Origin: Bifidobacterium animalis subsp. animalis ATCC 25527
GTDB taxonomy: Bacteria > Actinomycetota > Actinomycetes > Actinomycetales > Bifidobacteriaceae
DNA length: 64,000 nucleotides
Reading direction: 5' to 3'
Assembly (NCBI RefSeq): GCF_000260715.1
Contig: NC_017834.1
Coordinates: forward strand, 1,116,001-1,180,000
The translations under genes and the position numbers were made by a program. The number at the start of each line of letters is the position of its first letter. The stretch's first letter is position 1. Positions 43,771 to 52,637 of the stretch are shown here, piece by piece. Below the pieces are notes generated by a model. The model was given only the letters and a program-made list of their open reading frames with translations, had not been told where the DNA came from and ran no database searches.

Positions 43771-44490
43771 ATGGCTGCTCCTTCGAATGACAACGAAGAA
43801 CGACGCACCATACTCGTGGTCGAGGATGAACCCACGCTGGCTACAGCCATCGCCCAGAGGCTGACCAATGAAGGCTGGACGGCCCGTGTCGCCGGAGACG
43901 GCGCCACAGCGGTGAAAGCCGCCGACAAGCTGCATCCGGATCTCATCATCATGGATCTCATGCTGCCCGTCATGGACGGCATCGAGGCGACGAAGCGCAT
44001 CGAGACACAGCATCCCATTCCGGTGCTCATGCTCACTGCGCGCGATGATGAGGCGGATGTGGTGATCGGGCTCGGCGCCGGGGCCGACGACTACATGAGC
44101 AAGCCGTTCTCGATGCGCGAACTTGTCGCACGTGTGCGCGCATTGCTGCGTCGCGTGGACCGGGCCAAGGTGATCGCACATAAGAGCGAGAATGATCGCA
44201 TCCTCGATTTCGGCACGTTGGTCATCGATCCGGCCAAACGCCATGTGACACTCGATGGCAAGCAAGTGCATCTGACTCCCACCGAGTTCGACCTGCTCAC
44301 CACACTCGCCAAACAGCCGCATTCCGTGCTCACGCGCGAACAGCTGCTCGAAGAGGTGTGGGATTGGGTTGACGCCTCCGGCACCCGCACCGTCGATTCT
44401 CATGTGAAGGCGCTGCGTCATAAGCTCGGCGCCTCCACGATTCGCACCGTGCATGGTGTGGGGTACGCCTTCGAACCGCCAGAAGCGTAA
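43771..44490 (+). CDS. OmpR/PhoB-family response regulator
   Basis: A 239-residue regulator. The receiver domain carries 'TILVVEDEPTLATAIAQRL', phosphoacceptor 'LIIMDLMLPVMDG', 'VLMLTARDDEADVVIGLGAG' and 'DYMSKPFSMRELVARVRALL'. The C-terminal OmpR-type winged helix has 'LTPTEFDLLTTLAKQPHSVL', recognition 'TREQLLEEVWDW' and 'RTVDSHVKALRHKLG'. GGAGGGGAG precedes the ATG. The partner kinase begins 6 bases after its stop. It lies near comFC, as mtrAB does in some actinobacteria, but the kinase is much shorter than MtrB, so I give no name. Confidence 0.93.
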   Translation: MAAPSNDNEERRTILVVEDEPTLATAIAQRLTNEGWTARVAGDGATAVKAADKLHPDLIIMDLMLPVMDGIEATKRIETQHPIPVLMLTARDDEADVVIGLGAGADDYMSKPFSMRELVARVRALLRRVDRAKVIAHKSENDRILDFGTLVIDPAKRHVTLDGKQVHLTPTEFDLLTTLAKQPHSVLTREQLLEEVWDWVDASGTRTVDSHVKALRHKLGASTIRTVHGVGYAFEPPEA

Positions 44491-44495
44491 GGCTC

Positions 44496-45593
44496 ATGAC
44501 GGACGAGGCATACAACCGCCGAATGAGGCGCTCGCAGCATCGTAGGGATGCCAAGCGGCGCCTCGTTCGCTACTGTTCCACACTCAAGGTGGAGATCACG
44601 GTGCTCATTGTGGTCGCCACCGTGGGCGCCTTCCTGCTGGCATGGGTGTTTTCGAAGACCAGAATCAACGATTGGCTGGCGCTGCCCATCACCCTCATCG
44701 CCATTCTGGTGTTCACCTACGCGACGTCGCGGCATCTGACCGATCCTTTGGGCCAGATGCGCGATGCCGCCGAGCGTCTCTCCGACGGAGACTACACGGC
44801 ACGTGTTCCCGACTTCTCGAACAAGCACGATGAAGTGGGGCAACTTGCCCGCGCCTTCAACGACATGGCCGAGGAACTGCAGCATGAGGACCAGCTGCGG
44901 CGCGACATGATCGCGAATGTGGCGCATGAGCTGCGCACACCCGTCTCCGCACTGCAGGCGATGGTGGAGAACATGGCAGACGGCGTGGTGGAGCCGAACG
45001 AGAAGAATATGGAGAACATTCTCGCCCAGACCCACCGACTCACCGACCTGATCTCCTTCCTGCTCGATCTATCGCGCATCGAGGCCGGTTCCTCGAGCCT
45101 CGACATCGAGGAGTTCAACTTCGCGGATTTCATCGACGAAACGATTGCCCCCTTGAAGCTCCTTGACAGCAGTCGCGGGCATGACATCGAGATGCACATT
45201 CCCTCGAACATCGTAATGGAGGGCGATGTGGACCGCCTACGTCAGCTGTTCACGAACATCATCGCCAACGCGCTCAAGCATTCCCTCGACGACGCCAGTG
45301 TGCTCGTCGAGGCGCATGTGGACGATTCGCGTGATACGGTGGTGACGCACATCGTCAACTTCGGTTCCCAGATTCCTGAAGATGTGCGCCACAAGATCTT
45401 CCAGCGCTTCGTCAAGGGCATCACCACACGCGGTAGTGAATCCGGCGGCACCGGTCTTGGACTGTCGATTGCGAAATGGGCTGCCACGTTGCATGGTGGT
45501 TCCATCCATGTGGTTGACGATTCGAGAGGCGTCGATTTCGAGATCGTGCTGCCGCTGCATCCCGACGTCGAGGACACAAGGTCTCGTAACTAG
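44496..45593 (+). CDS. Sensor histidine kinase, short sensor loop
   Basis: A 365-residue kinase paired with the upstream response regulator. A basic N-terminus (residues 1-25) is followed by two hydrophobic helices (about 27-48 and 56-75) with a very short external loop. Next come a HAMP domain ('HLTDPLGQMRDAAERLSDGD'), a HisKA dimerisation domain with phosphoacceptor 'MIANVAHELRTPVSALQAMV', and a HATPase domain with N-box 'QLFTNIIANALKHSLDDASV' and G2-box 'SGGTGLGLSIAKWAATLHGG'. The absence of an external sensor domain suggests sensing within or at the membrane, as in intramembrane-sensing kinases. Confidence 0.93.
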   Translation: MTDEAYNRRMRRSQHRRDAKRRLVRYCSTLKVEITVLIVVATVGAFLLAWVFSKTRINDWLALPITLIAILVFTYATSRHLTDPLGQMRDAAERLSDGDYTARVPDFSNKHDEVGQLARAFNDMAEELQHEDQLRRDMIANVAHELRTPVSALQAMVENMADGVVEPNEKNMENILAQTHRLTDLISFLLDLSRIEAGSSSLDIEEFNFADFIDETIAPLKLLDSSRGHDIEMHIPSNIVMEGDVDRLRQLFTNIIANALKHSLDDASVLVEAHVDDSRDTVVTHIVNFGSQIPEDVRHKIFQRFVKGITTRGSESGGTGLGLSIAKWAATLHGGSIHVVDDSRGVDFEIVLPLHPDVEDTRSRN

Positions 45594-45641
45594 TCGGTGT
45601 CCCAGAGGGCAAGTCTACGGCTTCCCTCACCATCTCCTTCT

Positions 45642-45674
45642 ACGGCTTCCCGCTCCTCGTGGTCGGGAAGCCGT
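45642..45674. terminator. Terminator between convergent histidine kinase and comFC
   Basis: 11-bp stem ACGGCTTCCCG/CGGGAAGCCGT with an 11-base loop. A second copy of the left arm, ACGGCTTCCC, lies at 45617-45626, so the right arm could pair with either. Confidence 0.75.
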
Positions 45675-45684
45675 TCCTATGCCG

Positions 45685-46452
45685 TCAGGCAACCATGTAC
45701 CCGTGTTTCGAGGGGGTATAGGCCAGTGCCAGTGCGGTGAACACCGTATATCCATGTTCGGTGAGCACGGTGGCACATCGATTGATCGTGGCGCCGGTGG
45801 TCACGATGTCATCGATCAGGATCACCGTGCGGCAGGCTTCCGTCTCCTCGGCGTGGATGGCACGTTCATTGATGCAGATCGTCCGTCGCGCACGTTGCGC
45901 GCGTTGGTCGGCGCCGTTCGTCTCGACTGATTTGCTATTGGCGCGTACGATGAGCAGCGGCACGACCGCTGCCCGTACACCCCGTGCGTTGGCGTGTGCA
46001 CACAGTGCCTTGGCCAGTGGCGCCAGCTGACTACGACCTCGCGCATGCAGTGAGGAGGCGGAGGACGGTGCGGAGACAATCAGCACTTCACGGGGAATGA
46101 CCGCATCCGGAGAGTGCTCGCCCACTCGCCCGCAGCCTGCAAGCAAATCATCGAACAATCGGTTGAGGGTCGCGATGAACACCGCATCGCATTCCTCGTC
46201 ACCGTGATCCTTCCAGTTGAGAATCGCATTACGCACCACGCCACGGTAGAGCGCGCAGGCGAATCCCGACCGCAGCACACCGGCACGCAGCCGGAACGGT
46301 ATGCAGTGATGGAATTGTGCCTCGCATCGGCCGCAAAGCACTGCATCTGGTGTATCGCACCCTGCACATCCGCGTGGGAACAGCAGATACCCCAGCTCCC
46401 TGAGCAATCCTGCGGTGGCCGCACACCGTTCCCGAACGAACGATGCACCCAT
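45685..46452 (-). CDS. ComFC-like phosphoribosyltransferase family protein
   Basis: A 255-residue protein with an N-terminal zinc-binding pair of cysteine motifs ('FPRGCAGCDTPDAVLCGRCE') and a C-terminal type I phosphoribosyltransferase fold with the PRPP loop 'VILIDDIVTTGATINRCATV'. This layout is ComFC/GntX, linked to DNA uptake or single-strand handling in competent bacteria; in bifidobacteria the role is unproven. GAGGAG lies seven bases before the start. It is followed on the same strand, upstream, by the HAD phosphatase gene, with 23 bases between. Confidence 0.88.
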   Translation of the reverse strand: MGASFVRERCAATAGLLRELGYLLFPRGCAGCDTPDAVLCGRCEAQFHHCIPFRLRAGVLRSGFACALYRGVVRNAILNWKDHGDEECDAVFIATLNRLFDDLLAGCGRVGEHSPDAVIPREVLIVSAPSSASSLHARGRSQLAPLAKALCAHANARGVRAAVVPLLIVRANSKSVETNGADQRAQRARRTICINERAIHAEETEACRTVILIDDIVTTGATINRCATVLTEHGYTVFTALALAYTPSKHGYMVA

Positions 46453-46475
46453 ACCGCACTCCTCACGCCTGCCGA

Positions 46476-47300
46476 CTACCGTGAATTCCTGTTATACCAG
46501 TCGATGATGCGGTTGCAAAGCTGCAGGGTGTCTTCCGGACCGGTGACCCGAATGGCGATCGTTCCGGCCAAAGCCGCCGGATAGTCATTGCCATCGGGAT
46601 CCATGCGATCTCCGACAAAGGCGATCTGTCCGACCGTCACACCGAGCATGCCGGCGAGCTTGCGCACGGCGTATGCCTTATCGACGCCCCTGTTTGAAAT
46701 GTCGACGCTGGTGGAGCCTCCCGAACGCACTGCGAGATGGGGCACGTCTTTCTGCACGGCTTCGGCGAGCCGGTTCTTCTTCTCATTAGTGGGATCCCAC
46801 GCCTCCTTGGCTTCCACGGGGGCCTGCTGCCCGAGGGCCGAGAAGGTGATCTGGCTGCCTCGGTCTTCAATGCGAGGCCCCCAGGTATGCGACTGCCAAA
46901 TGCCGAGCTCACGAGCGTGGCGTTCCAGTGATTCAATGACCAGTTTACGGTCCTCGTCACTCAGGTTGTGCTCGTACACCTCCTGCCAATCGGCACCCTC
47001 GGGGTTCCAACGATAGTAGCGTGTACCGGATGTGGGCATGAGGTGCATATGTGAACGGTCGGATTCTTCGGAAAGCATATCGGTGACCTGCGAGCGCACG
47101 AGGTCGATGGTGCCTCCGGAGATGATGGCCACCGGCAGCAGGCGTGTCAGCTGCGACACCGCGTCAGCCATGGGCTTGTGCATCGGTTTCTTCGAGCGGG
47201 CGAGCGTGCCGTCGAGGTCGAAGGCCATCACCTTCATCGTGGCGCATAGCCGTTCGATGTCGACCTCGTTCGCCATGGCCATTGAGACTGACTGTGACAT
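46476..47300 (-). CDS. HAD-IIB hydrolase, phosphomannomutase-like
   Basis: A 274-residue HAD-superfamily protein. Motif I 'VMAFDLDGTLARSKKPMHKP', motif II 'VAIISGGTIDLVRSQV' and motif IV 'IAFVGDRMDPDGNDYPAALA' are present, with a type IIB cap between ('TSGTRYYRWNPEGADWQEVY', 'DISNRGVDKAYAVRKLAGML'). The cap and the 'N-R-G-V-D-K' element resemble eukaryotic-type phosphomannomutases and sugar phosphatases. It could act on a sugar phosphate for the cell-wall polysaccharides made by the neighbouring block. The start at 47300 has GAGGAG ten bases upstream. Confidence 0.85.
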   Translation of the reverse strand: MSQSVSMAMANEVDIERLCATMKVMAFDLDGTLARSKKPMHKPMADAVSQLTRLLPVAIISGGTIDLVRSQVTDMLSEESDRSHMHLMPTSGTRYYRWNPEGADWQEVYEHNLSDEDRKLVIESLERHARELGIWQSHTWGPRIEDRGSQITFSALGQQAPVEAKEAWDPTNEKKNRLAEAVQKDVPHLAVRSGGSTSVDISNRGVDKAYAVRKLAGMLGVTVGQIAFVGDRMDPDGNDYPAALAGTIAIRVTGPEDTLQLCNRIIDWYNRNSR

Positions 47301-47374
47301 GTTCGCCTTACTCCTCGCGTTCTGTTCCACTAGAGTAATATACCAAAGACGGTGCGATGCCCTACAGTGGAACC

Positions 47375-47803
47375 ATGATTCGCGCACCATGGGAAGAGAA
47401 GACGTACCGCAATCGCCACGGCAGGGGGATCCGCACTCCCCCATTCGGCCGGCGCCTACCGCGCTACCGCACGCGCAGCGGCATGTTCGACGACATGGCG
47501 ATTGCCCAGATTCGCCGTCTCAACGATGCTTGGCCTCAGCTGCTGGCACCGTTGCAGTTCGCCGTCGAAGACGTTCCCCCCTCGTCACCGGCTCCTTGGG
47601 AGACGAATCCGAGGCTCAATTCTCAGGCATTTCCCGCTGCGCATGGCATTCCGGCCCGTGTGGTGCTCTACCGCATGCCATTGCAAAGCCATGCACGGTC
47701 CCGCATGGACCTGCAGCTCGCCATTCGCGATGAACTGGTGCTGCGCATAGCGGAACTCTACGGCCGCAGGCCGGAGGAAATCGACCCACAGTGGGGTATG
47801 TGA
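47375..47803 (+). CDS. Minimal metallopeptidase-family protein, catalytic motif missing
   Basis: A 142-residue protein resembling the actinobacterial 'metallopeptidase family' (minimal zincin-like, Rv3259-type). Seen: 'RNRHGRGIRTPPFGRRLPRY', 'GMFDDMAIAQIRRLNDAWPQ', 'FAVEDVPPSSPAPWE', 'GIPARVVLYRMPLQSHARS' and 'LVLRIAELYGRRPEEIDPQW'. In proteobacterial relatives the penultimate helix has H-E-x-x-H; here that place reads 'AIRDELVLRI', so no zinc protease site remains. It is convergent with the DUF5719 gene, 5 bases between stops. The family assignment is from memory of the pattern. Confidence 0.75.
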   Translation: MIRAPWEEKTYRNRHGRGIRTPPFGRRLPRYRTRSGMFDDMAIAQIRRLNDAWPQLLAPLQFAVEDVPPSSPAPWETNPRLNSQAFPAAHGIPARVVLYRMPLQSHARSRMDLQLAIRDELVLRIAELYGRRPEEIDPQWGM

Positions 47804-47808
47804 CGACT

Positions 47809-49353
47809 CTAATGCACGATGGTGGCATCGTGCATGGCACGCACCGTCTGTTTGGCCACCTCGAGTCGGTCGGCGCCGATATAGGCCAACCCACTATGGT
47901 CTGATGAACTGACCTTGTCGCTGGTGAGGAACGCACCCCACACCACGTCATTCCCCTCGTAATCCGTGGAGAGTGCGACGGCATTCTTCGAGATGTCCGT
48001 CGGGCTGAACATCACCGCGGAATCGCCGTCCAAATGGATATCGCGGGTTCCAACCGACTCGCCATGCTCATCGTATGCCGTGAGCGACAACTCGATCGGC
48101 TTGGATGAGGCGTTGACCATGCTCACATGCGCCTGAACCCCGGAGGGGAGGGCCAAGGCGGATTGCGCGTAGGGACTTGCCGCATTCACGAAGGCGAAAT
48201 CACGGGATCCGCCATCGGAAACGTCGATGCCGGCCGCAGCTTGGAAGTCAGCGTCACTTTCGATGAGCAGCCCCAAGGCATCGTCAGGGATGTCATTCAA
48301 TTCCATGACGTTCACCACATTCGCCTTCATGGCTCGTTTCCCTGCGCTTTTGACACCGGATTGCGTGATCCACGACAGGTTGAGGGAAGCCGCTTGGGAC
48401 GCGTATGCTCGTAGTGTCATCACATTGCGGGAATCCCCCATATTGACAATCTGTGTGGTGGAGGCAGGATTCAAGGGCAACGTGAAATCATTGCCATCAG
48501 GATCAAGTCCCTTCATCGAGACCGTTCGTATCACCGACGCCACCGGCGACTCCTGCGATACCAGATTCACTCGGAGAGCATCCTGATTAGGTGCCGCGGC
48601 TGCCAGATCCACGGTCCTCTGTTCGCCGGCGCCAACCACGACGCTGCTTTGCGTGGCCATCACAATCTGCCCGGGCTTCGTCCCCGTCATGGAAAGCTGC
48701 ACAGTCGTCGACTTGTCTGTAGGATTCGCGATGAGCAGTTGCTGGGTGGTGCCCTCCTTCGTCCCTGAAATGAGGAAGCTCTGGTTCAATTGCATGTTGA
48801 TGCATGTAGAGGCGGCCACACCGGCGATATCGCCATTGCTCGCCCAAGAGGCCATGGATCCACTCGCCCCTGTTCCTGCACTCGCTCCCAGCAGTCTCGT
48901 CTCGAACACCTGCGGGGCTTCGGCGGAATCGGATGACGCCACCACGACCGAATCCGCAGTGGAATCCGCATCATCCGACTGTGGTCCCTGCAACACCGTG
49001 GATTTCGAATCGTCGCCCAATGGGGAAACCTGTGCGTGGAAAATCGAACCGAAGGCCGCATACCGTGCACCCGAAGCCAGATCCCCCACGCTAGCTTGGA
49101 ATTCCTTGTCTCCGTAAGTACCCGTATCCGCCAGCCCCATCTGCGCCGGACAATACTGGTCCATGACCTTCGGGCTCACTTCCTGCACCACCGAGGCATT
49201 AGCCGGATTGGCGTTGCCGAAACTCAGCTGCCGTCCGGGGATGAAGGCCATGACCAGTAGTGCGCCAGCCACCACGCATGCGGAAACCGTGGTGGCAGCG
49301 ACTTTCGTCACCTTTGAATGCTTGGATGAACCGGACTCAAGGTGCTTGCTCAT
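47809..49353 (-). CDS. DUF5719 family secreted/membrane-anchored protein
   Basis: A 514-residue protein with a short Ser/Lys-rich cytoplasmic N-terminus, one transmembrane helix at about residues 19-38 ('TVSACVVAGALLVMAFIPG'), and a long extracellular beta-rich region rich in Ser, Ala, Val and Asp. Repeated strands such as 'QQLLIANPTDKSTTVQLSMT' and 'VHVSMVNASSKPIELSLTAY'-like segments resemble Ig-like folds. This is the DUF5719 type found next to large membrane glycosyltransferases in actinobacteria. Its start overlaps the glycosyltransferase stop by 4 bases (ATGA), so the two act together, probably in envelope polysaccharide assembly. Confidence 0.85.
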   Translation of the reverse strand: MSKHLESGSSKHSKVTKVAATTVSACVVAGALLVMAFIPGRQLSFGNANPANASVVQEVSPKVMDQYCPAQMGLADTGTYGDKEFQASVGDLASGARYAAFGSIFHAQVSPLGDDSKSTVLQGPQSDDADSTADSVVVASSDSAEAPQVFETRLLGASAGTGASGSMASWASNGDIAGVAASTCINMQLNQSFLISGTKEGTTQQLLIANPTDKSTTVQLSMTGTKPGQIVMATQSSVVVGAGEQRTVDLAAAAPNQDALRVNLVSQESPVASVIRTVSMKGLDPDGNDFTLPLNPASTTQIVNMGDSRNVMTLRAYASQAASLNLSWITQSGVKSAGKRAMKANVVNVMELNDIPDDALGLLIESDADFQAAAGIDVSDGGSRDFAFVNAASPYAQSALALPSGVQAHVSMVNASSKPIELSLTAYDEHGESVGTRDIHLDGDSAVMFSPTDISKNAVALSTDYEGNDVVWGAFLTSDKVSSSDHSGLAYIGADRLEVAKQTVRAMHDATIVH

Positions 49354-52300
49354 GCTTCCTCCTCGTTACTCGCATGGGTGCGTGGAATGGCGACGATGCA
49401 ATACAGGAACACGATGGTTCCGAGGCACCACAACCATGCGATCCTCCATGGGTTGTGGCTCTGCTCCACAATACCGGCATCATCAATGTGCTGTTCAGCG
49501 GGTGGATTCAAGGTGAACCGGTAATAGGTTCCTTTTGCATTGCTCACCACGGACTGCACTCCAGAGCAGGAGGTGATGTTCGCCAGCAACTGCGCACTGG
49601 CTCGTCCGCTGACATCATGACCATCGGTGACCACATAGATGCCTCCAAACCCCAGATCCGAGAGCTGAACGATCGCATCATCGTCGTTCTGTGCCAGCAA
49701 TTGGGCTCCTGCACGGGCTATCTTGGTTTGACCCGCACCATCAGCGAAACCTTCGACGGCTTCGCGGGCACGCTGCGCAGGCGATGAGTCGATGAGATCA
49801 CCGCTACCTGTGCGCATCACCGCATACTCGATCGTGTCAGCGCCTGTGGCCTCCAACGCCAGAATGCGCCGGTTTGCATCTGCACGCAAATACTCCTGTG
49901 CGACCTGCGGCAGCGCATAGTCGCTTTGGCCTATGCCGTCACGGTAGGCAATCTGGTAGCCATAAAATATTCCGGCGAAGGATGTCAAGGCCAATACGAA
50001 CGCCACTGCCGCACGACCTGCGATGCGCGCCGTCCCATTTGAAACATGCTCCACAACAAGACGGGTGAATTGCTTGGTGCCCGACCCTGCCAACACAGCA
50101 ACATTGGCGATGATGCCACACAGCGCCATGGCGATTCCCGGCAGCACCGAGCCGGCGGCCAGGCCATATGGCTCTGCGGCGATCACCACTGCCGCAGAAA
50201 CCATTGCCAGCAGCAGACCGCATAGAGAGACCGTCCACAGGATTCTACTTGCGCGGAACACCGAAGGACGCAGCAATGCGAGCACGGCAAGCATAATGAT
50301 AAGGCATGCGGCAATGAACAGCGCCGCGTCACGGGCGCCATTCAGCGTGAGCCATGTGCCCCATTGCGTGGGAGGTACAATGCCGAAAGCCTGCCAGGTC
50401 AATTCGCTCAAGTTCATGAGACGGGGAGCACCGTTGACCTGCTCGACAGGCACCATGACATCGCCGAACAATTGGCGCATCATGCCATTGCCCGCATAGC
50501 GCACCGCATTCACCAAAGTGGGGGCGATGGCGAATGCAGACGGGAAGGGGATGAGCACCAGCATCATACGGTGCTGACGCACGAACACCAGAAAAGCCAC
50601 GAACACGACGATGAGAGCGAGCAGTAATTGCGGCTCCGCCGCCACCGCCGGAATGAACATGAGCGCGGCGGCAGCGGCAGCCTGCACAGAAGCGCGGGGA
50701 TTGACCGGCTGTTCGGTGCGGTACATGCCCACAGCCTTGAAACATAGGGCGAAAGCACCCGGCAGGAACACCATGACAGTCAGCATCGGAAGGTTCGCGC
50801 TGGAATACAGGCCCAGCGACAACGCCGTGGCGAACCACAGCAGGCCGCAGAACACACGAATCTCATCGGAACGCGTCACCACGCCCGCCAGTGCCCAGAA
50901 ACTCAAGACGCATGCAGGAGCAGAGAGGAAGAAGATCGACGTCACCGCCGCAGCCACATGACCGCCGGTGAACACCGACGCCACCATGAGCACCAGAAGC
51001 CAGGGGGCGGGAGGCGCAGCCACACCGGTACCGGCACCGAAATTCCATGTGGTGGTGGCTGCCTCCATCAGCTGCCGGAATGTGGCATCAGTGGCCGGCA
51101 ACTGATTGGAATACAGTGACCCGCCAGCGAATGCCGGACCGAACAATGGCCAATACATCACCATGAGACAGAGGAATGCCACTACGGAGGCAAGAAGGGC
51201 GTACGTCCAGCGACGTATGAGTCGGCGATGGAGATGGGACTGCGCCAATGGATCAAGCACCACGCCACCCTGTTCATCGGCAAACGCTTTGCTGCGCGCA
51301 TTCCAGATCTTCAGTTGGGCCCTGTCTGCCACCAGATTTGACAGCTGGCTTCGGGATATGGTCTGAACCAGTTTGAGCCTATGTCGTGCCACCAATGCAG
51401 GCGGCACATTCAACAATGCCAGCACCGGCATACACAGCATGCACCACGCACGGTAAGGCTGTTTGCGAAACAGGAGTCTGAGCGCTTGGAATAGGAATGC
51501 AAACACACTGCCGACCCAAAGCAGAGGCCACCAGCCGGCTGTAACATCGGTGTACAGGTATTTCTGCTCGCCGCTCAACTGTGGCATCGATGTGTCGATG
51601 ATCCTGCCGTCTGAGGTGGGCTGACCGTCATGGGTGCGAATGCCTTCGAACCTTGCACGTCGATGCGCGATACGGGCCGATGGAACGACCACCACGCGTT
51701 TGCCTGCTCGACATAGGCGCCGGCAGAAATCCGCCGATTCGTCGTAAGTGGTGAACCATGCATTGATGCCATGCACACTGCGCCATGTATTCACCGGAAT
51801 CAGGGCGCCGGCGAGGGAGACCGCGAACATGTCACTGCGGGAGTCGTACTGTTCCTGATCGGGCTCACCGTCCACGACCAACGACACCACCTCATGGTGT
51901 GATGCATATTTGCCTACATCGTGCAGACGCACGGCATCCCAATCCAATTGTTTGCAGCCGATCAACGCGGCAGTCGGCGTATTCGTCCACGTGTCGAGCA
52001 GCTGTTCCAGGCAGATCGGGTCAGCGGGCCGTGAATCGTCGTGCAGCAGCCATAGGGTCTTCGCCGTCGTATCAATCTGCGCATTGCGCAGTACCTTCGC
52101 CACCGCATCGCCGAAGGAACGCGCCTGCGCCACCTTGAGCACCTGCACGTGCACTGTATGCTCCTGAGGAACACCATGCAGCGCATCAGCCTGCGTGGGG
52201 ATCACTTTGAAACTCGTCTGCACCGACTGCAGAGTCTGCCCTGAGCAATCCGCAATCACAATGGTCGACGGCAGTACGCTCTGTCTCAGCACGGCGGCAA

Positions 52301-52445
52301 GGGTGTCCGGGAAGAATCGCATGTCACTCTCCACCGTGATCACCGCCACCACATCGTCACGCACCGTTTGGTCGTGGGAATAGGGCCGTTGCGCCAAGGT
52401 GTCGCTGATCAGCTGCTGAATCTCGCTGTCGCCGGAAAGTCTCAT
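49350..52445 (-). CDS. Large membrane glycosyltransferase, family 2
   Basis: A 1031-residue protein. The N-terminal GT2 domain (about 30-290) has 'VVAVITVESDMRFFPDTLAA', a nucleotide-binding 'TIVIADCSGQ', a D-D-S element 'LWLLHDDSRPAD', 'AVSLAGALIPVNTWRSVHGI' and 'WFTTYDESADFCRRLCRAGK' (the E-S-x-D-x-x-R acceptor site). Next come at least ten transmembrane helices (residues about 300-880) and an extracellular C-terminal domain with a final helix and basic anchor. This is the actinobacterial GT2-membrane family partnered with DUF5719. The ATG at 52445 lacks a ribosome site but sits seven bases after TACACT, a possible leaderless arrangement. The glycan made is unknown. Confidence 0.88.
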   Translation of the reverse strand: MRLSGDSEIQQLISDTLAQRPYSHDQTVRDDVVAVITVESDMRFFPDTLAAVLRQSVLPSTIVIADCSGQTLQSVQTSFKVIPTQADALHGVPQEHTVHVQVLKVAQARSFGDAVAKVLRNAQIDTTAKTLWLLHDDSRPADPICLEQLLDTWTNTPTAALIGCKQLDWDAVRLHDVGKYASHHEVVSLVVDGEPDQEQYDSRSDMFAVSLAGALIPVNTWRSVHGINAWFTTYDESADFCRRLCRAGKRVVVVPSARIAHRRARFEGIRTHDGQPTSDGRIIDTSMPQLSGEQKYLYTDVTAGWWPLLWVGSVFAFLFQALRLLFRKQPYRAWCMLCMPVLALLNVPPALVARHRLKLVQTISRSQLSNLVADRAQLKIWNARSKAFADEQGGVVLDPLAQSHLHRRLIRRWTYALLASVVAFLCLMVMYWPLFGPAFAGGSLYSNQLPATDATFRQLMEAATTTWNFGAGTGVAAPPAPWLLVLMVASVFTGGHVAAAVTSIFFLSAPACVLSFWALAGVVTRSDEIRVFCGLLWFATALSLGLYSSANLPMLTVMVFLPGAFALCFKAVGMYRTEQPVNPRASVQAAAAAALMFIPAVAAEPQLLLALIVVFVAFLVFVRQHRMMLVLIPFPSAFAIAPTLVNAVRYAGNGMMRQLFGDVMVPVEQVNGAPRLMNLSELTWQAFGIVPPTQWGTWLTLNGARDAALFIAACLIIMLAVLALLRPSVFRASRILWTVSLCGLLLAMVSAAVVIAAEPYGLAAGSVLPGIAMALCGIIANVAVLAGSGTKQFTRLVVEHVSNGTARIAGRAAVAFVLALTSFAGIFYGYQIAYRDGIGQSDYALPQVAQEYLRADANRRILALEATGADTIEYAVMRTGSGDLIDSSPAQRAREAVEGFADGAGQTKIARAGAQLLAQNDDDAIVQLSDLGFGGIYVVTDGHDVSGRASAQLLANITSCSGVQSVVSNAKGTYYRFTLNPPAEQHIDDAGIVEQSHNPWRIAWLWCLGTIVFLYCIVAIPRTHASNEEEA

Positions 52446-52540
52446 ACACGCCAGTGTACGCAACAGGGTCTATTCAAGGCATCTTGGGGTGAAAAGCGTG
52501 CAGATGCGCCCATTCCCATCTTTTTCTCAAGCGAGTACCT

Positions 52541-52546
52541 TATAAT
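52541..52546 (+). promoter_or_regulatory. Consensus -10 (TATAAT) upstream of the first LCP gene
   Basis: A perfect TATAAT 91 bases before the TTG start; no good -35 hexamer is visible at 16-18 bases. The GC-rich leader that follows (52560-52615) can fold but no specific structure is claimed. Confidence 0.5.
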
Positions 52547-52637
52547 CATGAAACTGAATCGACATGTACGTGTGCACGCAGCGCGCGGGCGGCGCCGGCA
52601 CTCCCCGGCGGAGACGACGAACAGAAAGGTATGAGCT

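Noticed and set aside
42721..44454. 577-codon frame antisense to glgB and the response regulator gene
   Set aside because: Same GC-codon shadow effect; the sense strand carries two clear conserved proteins.
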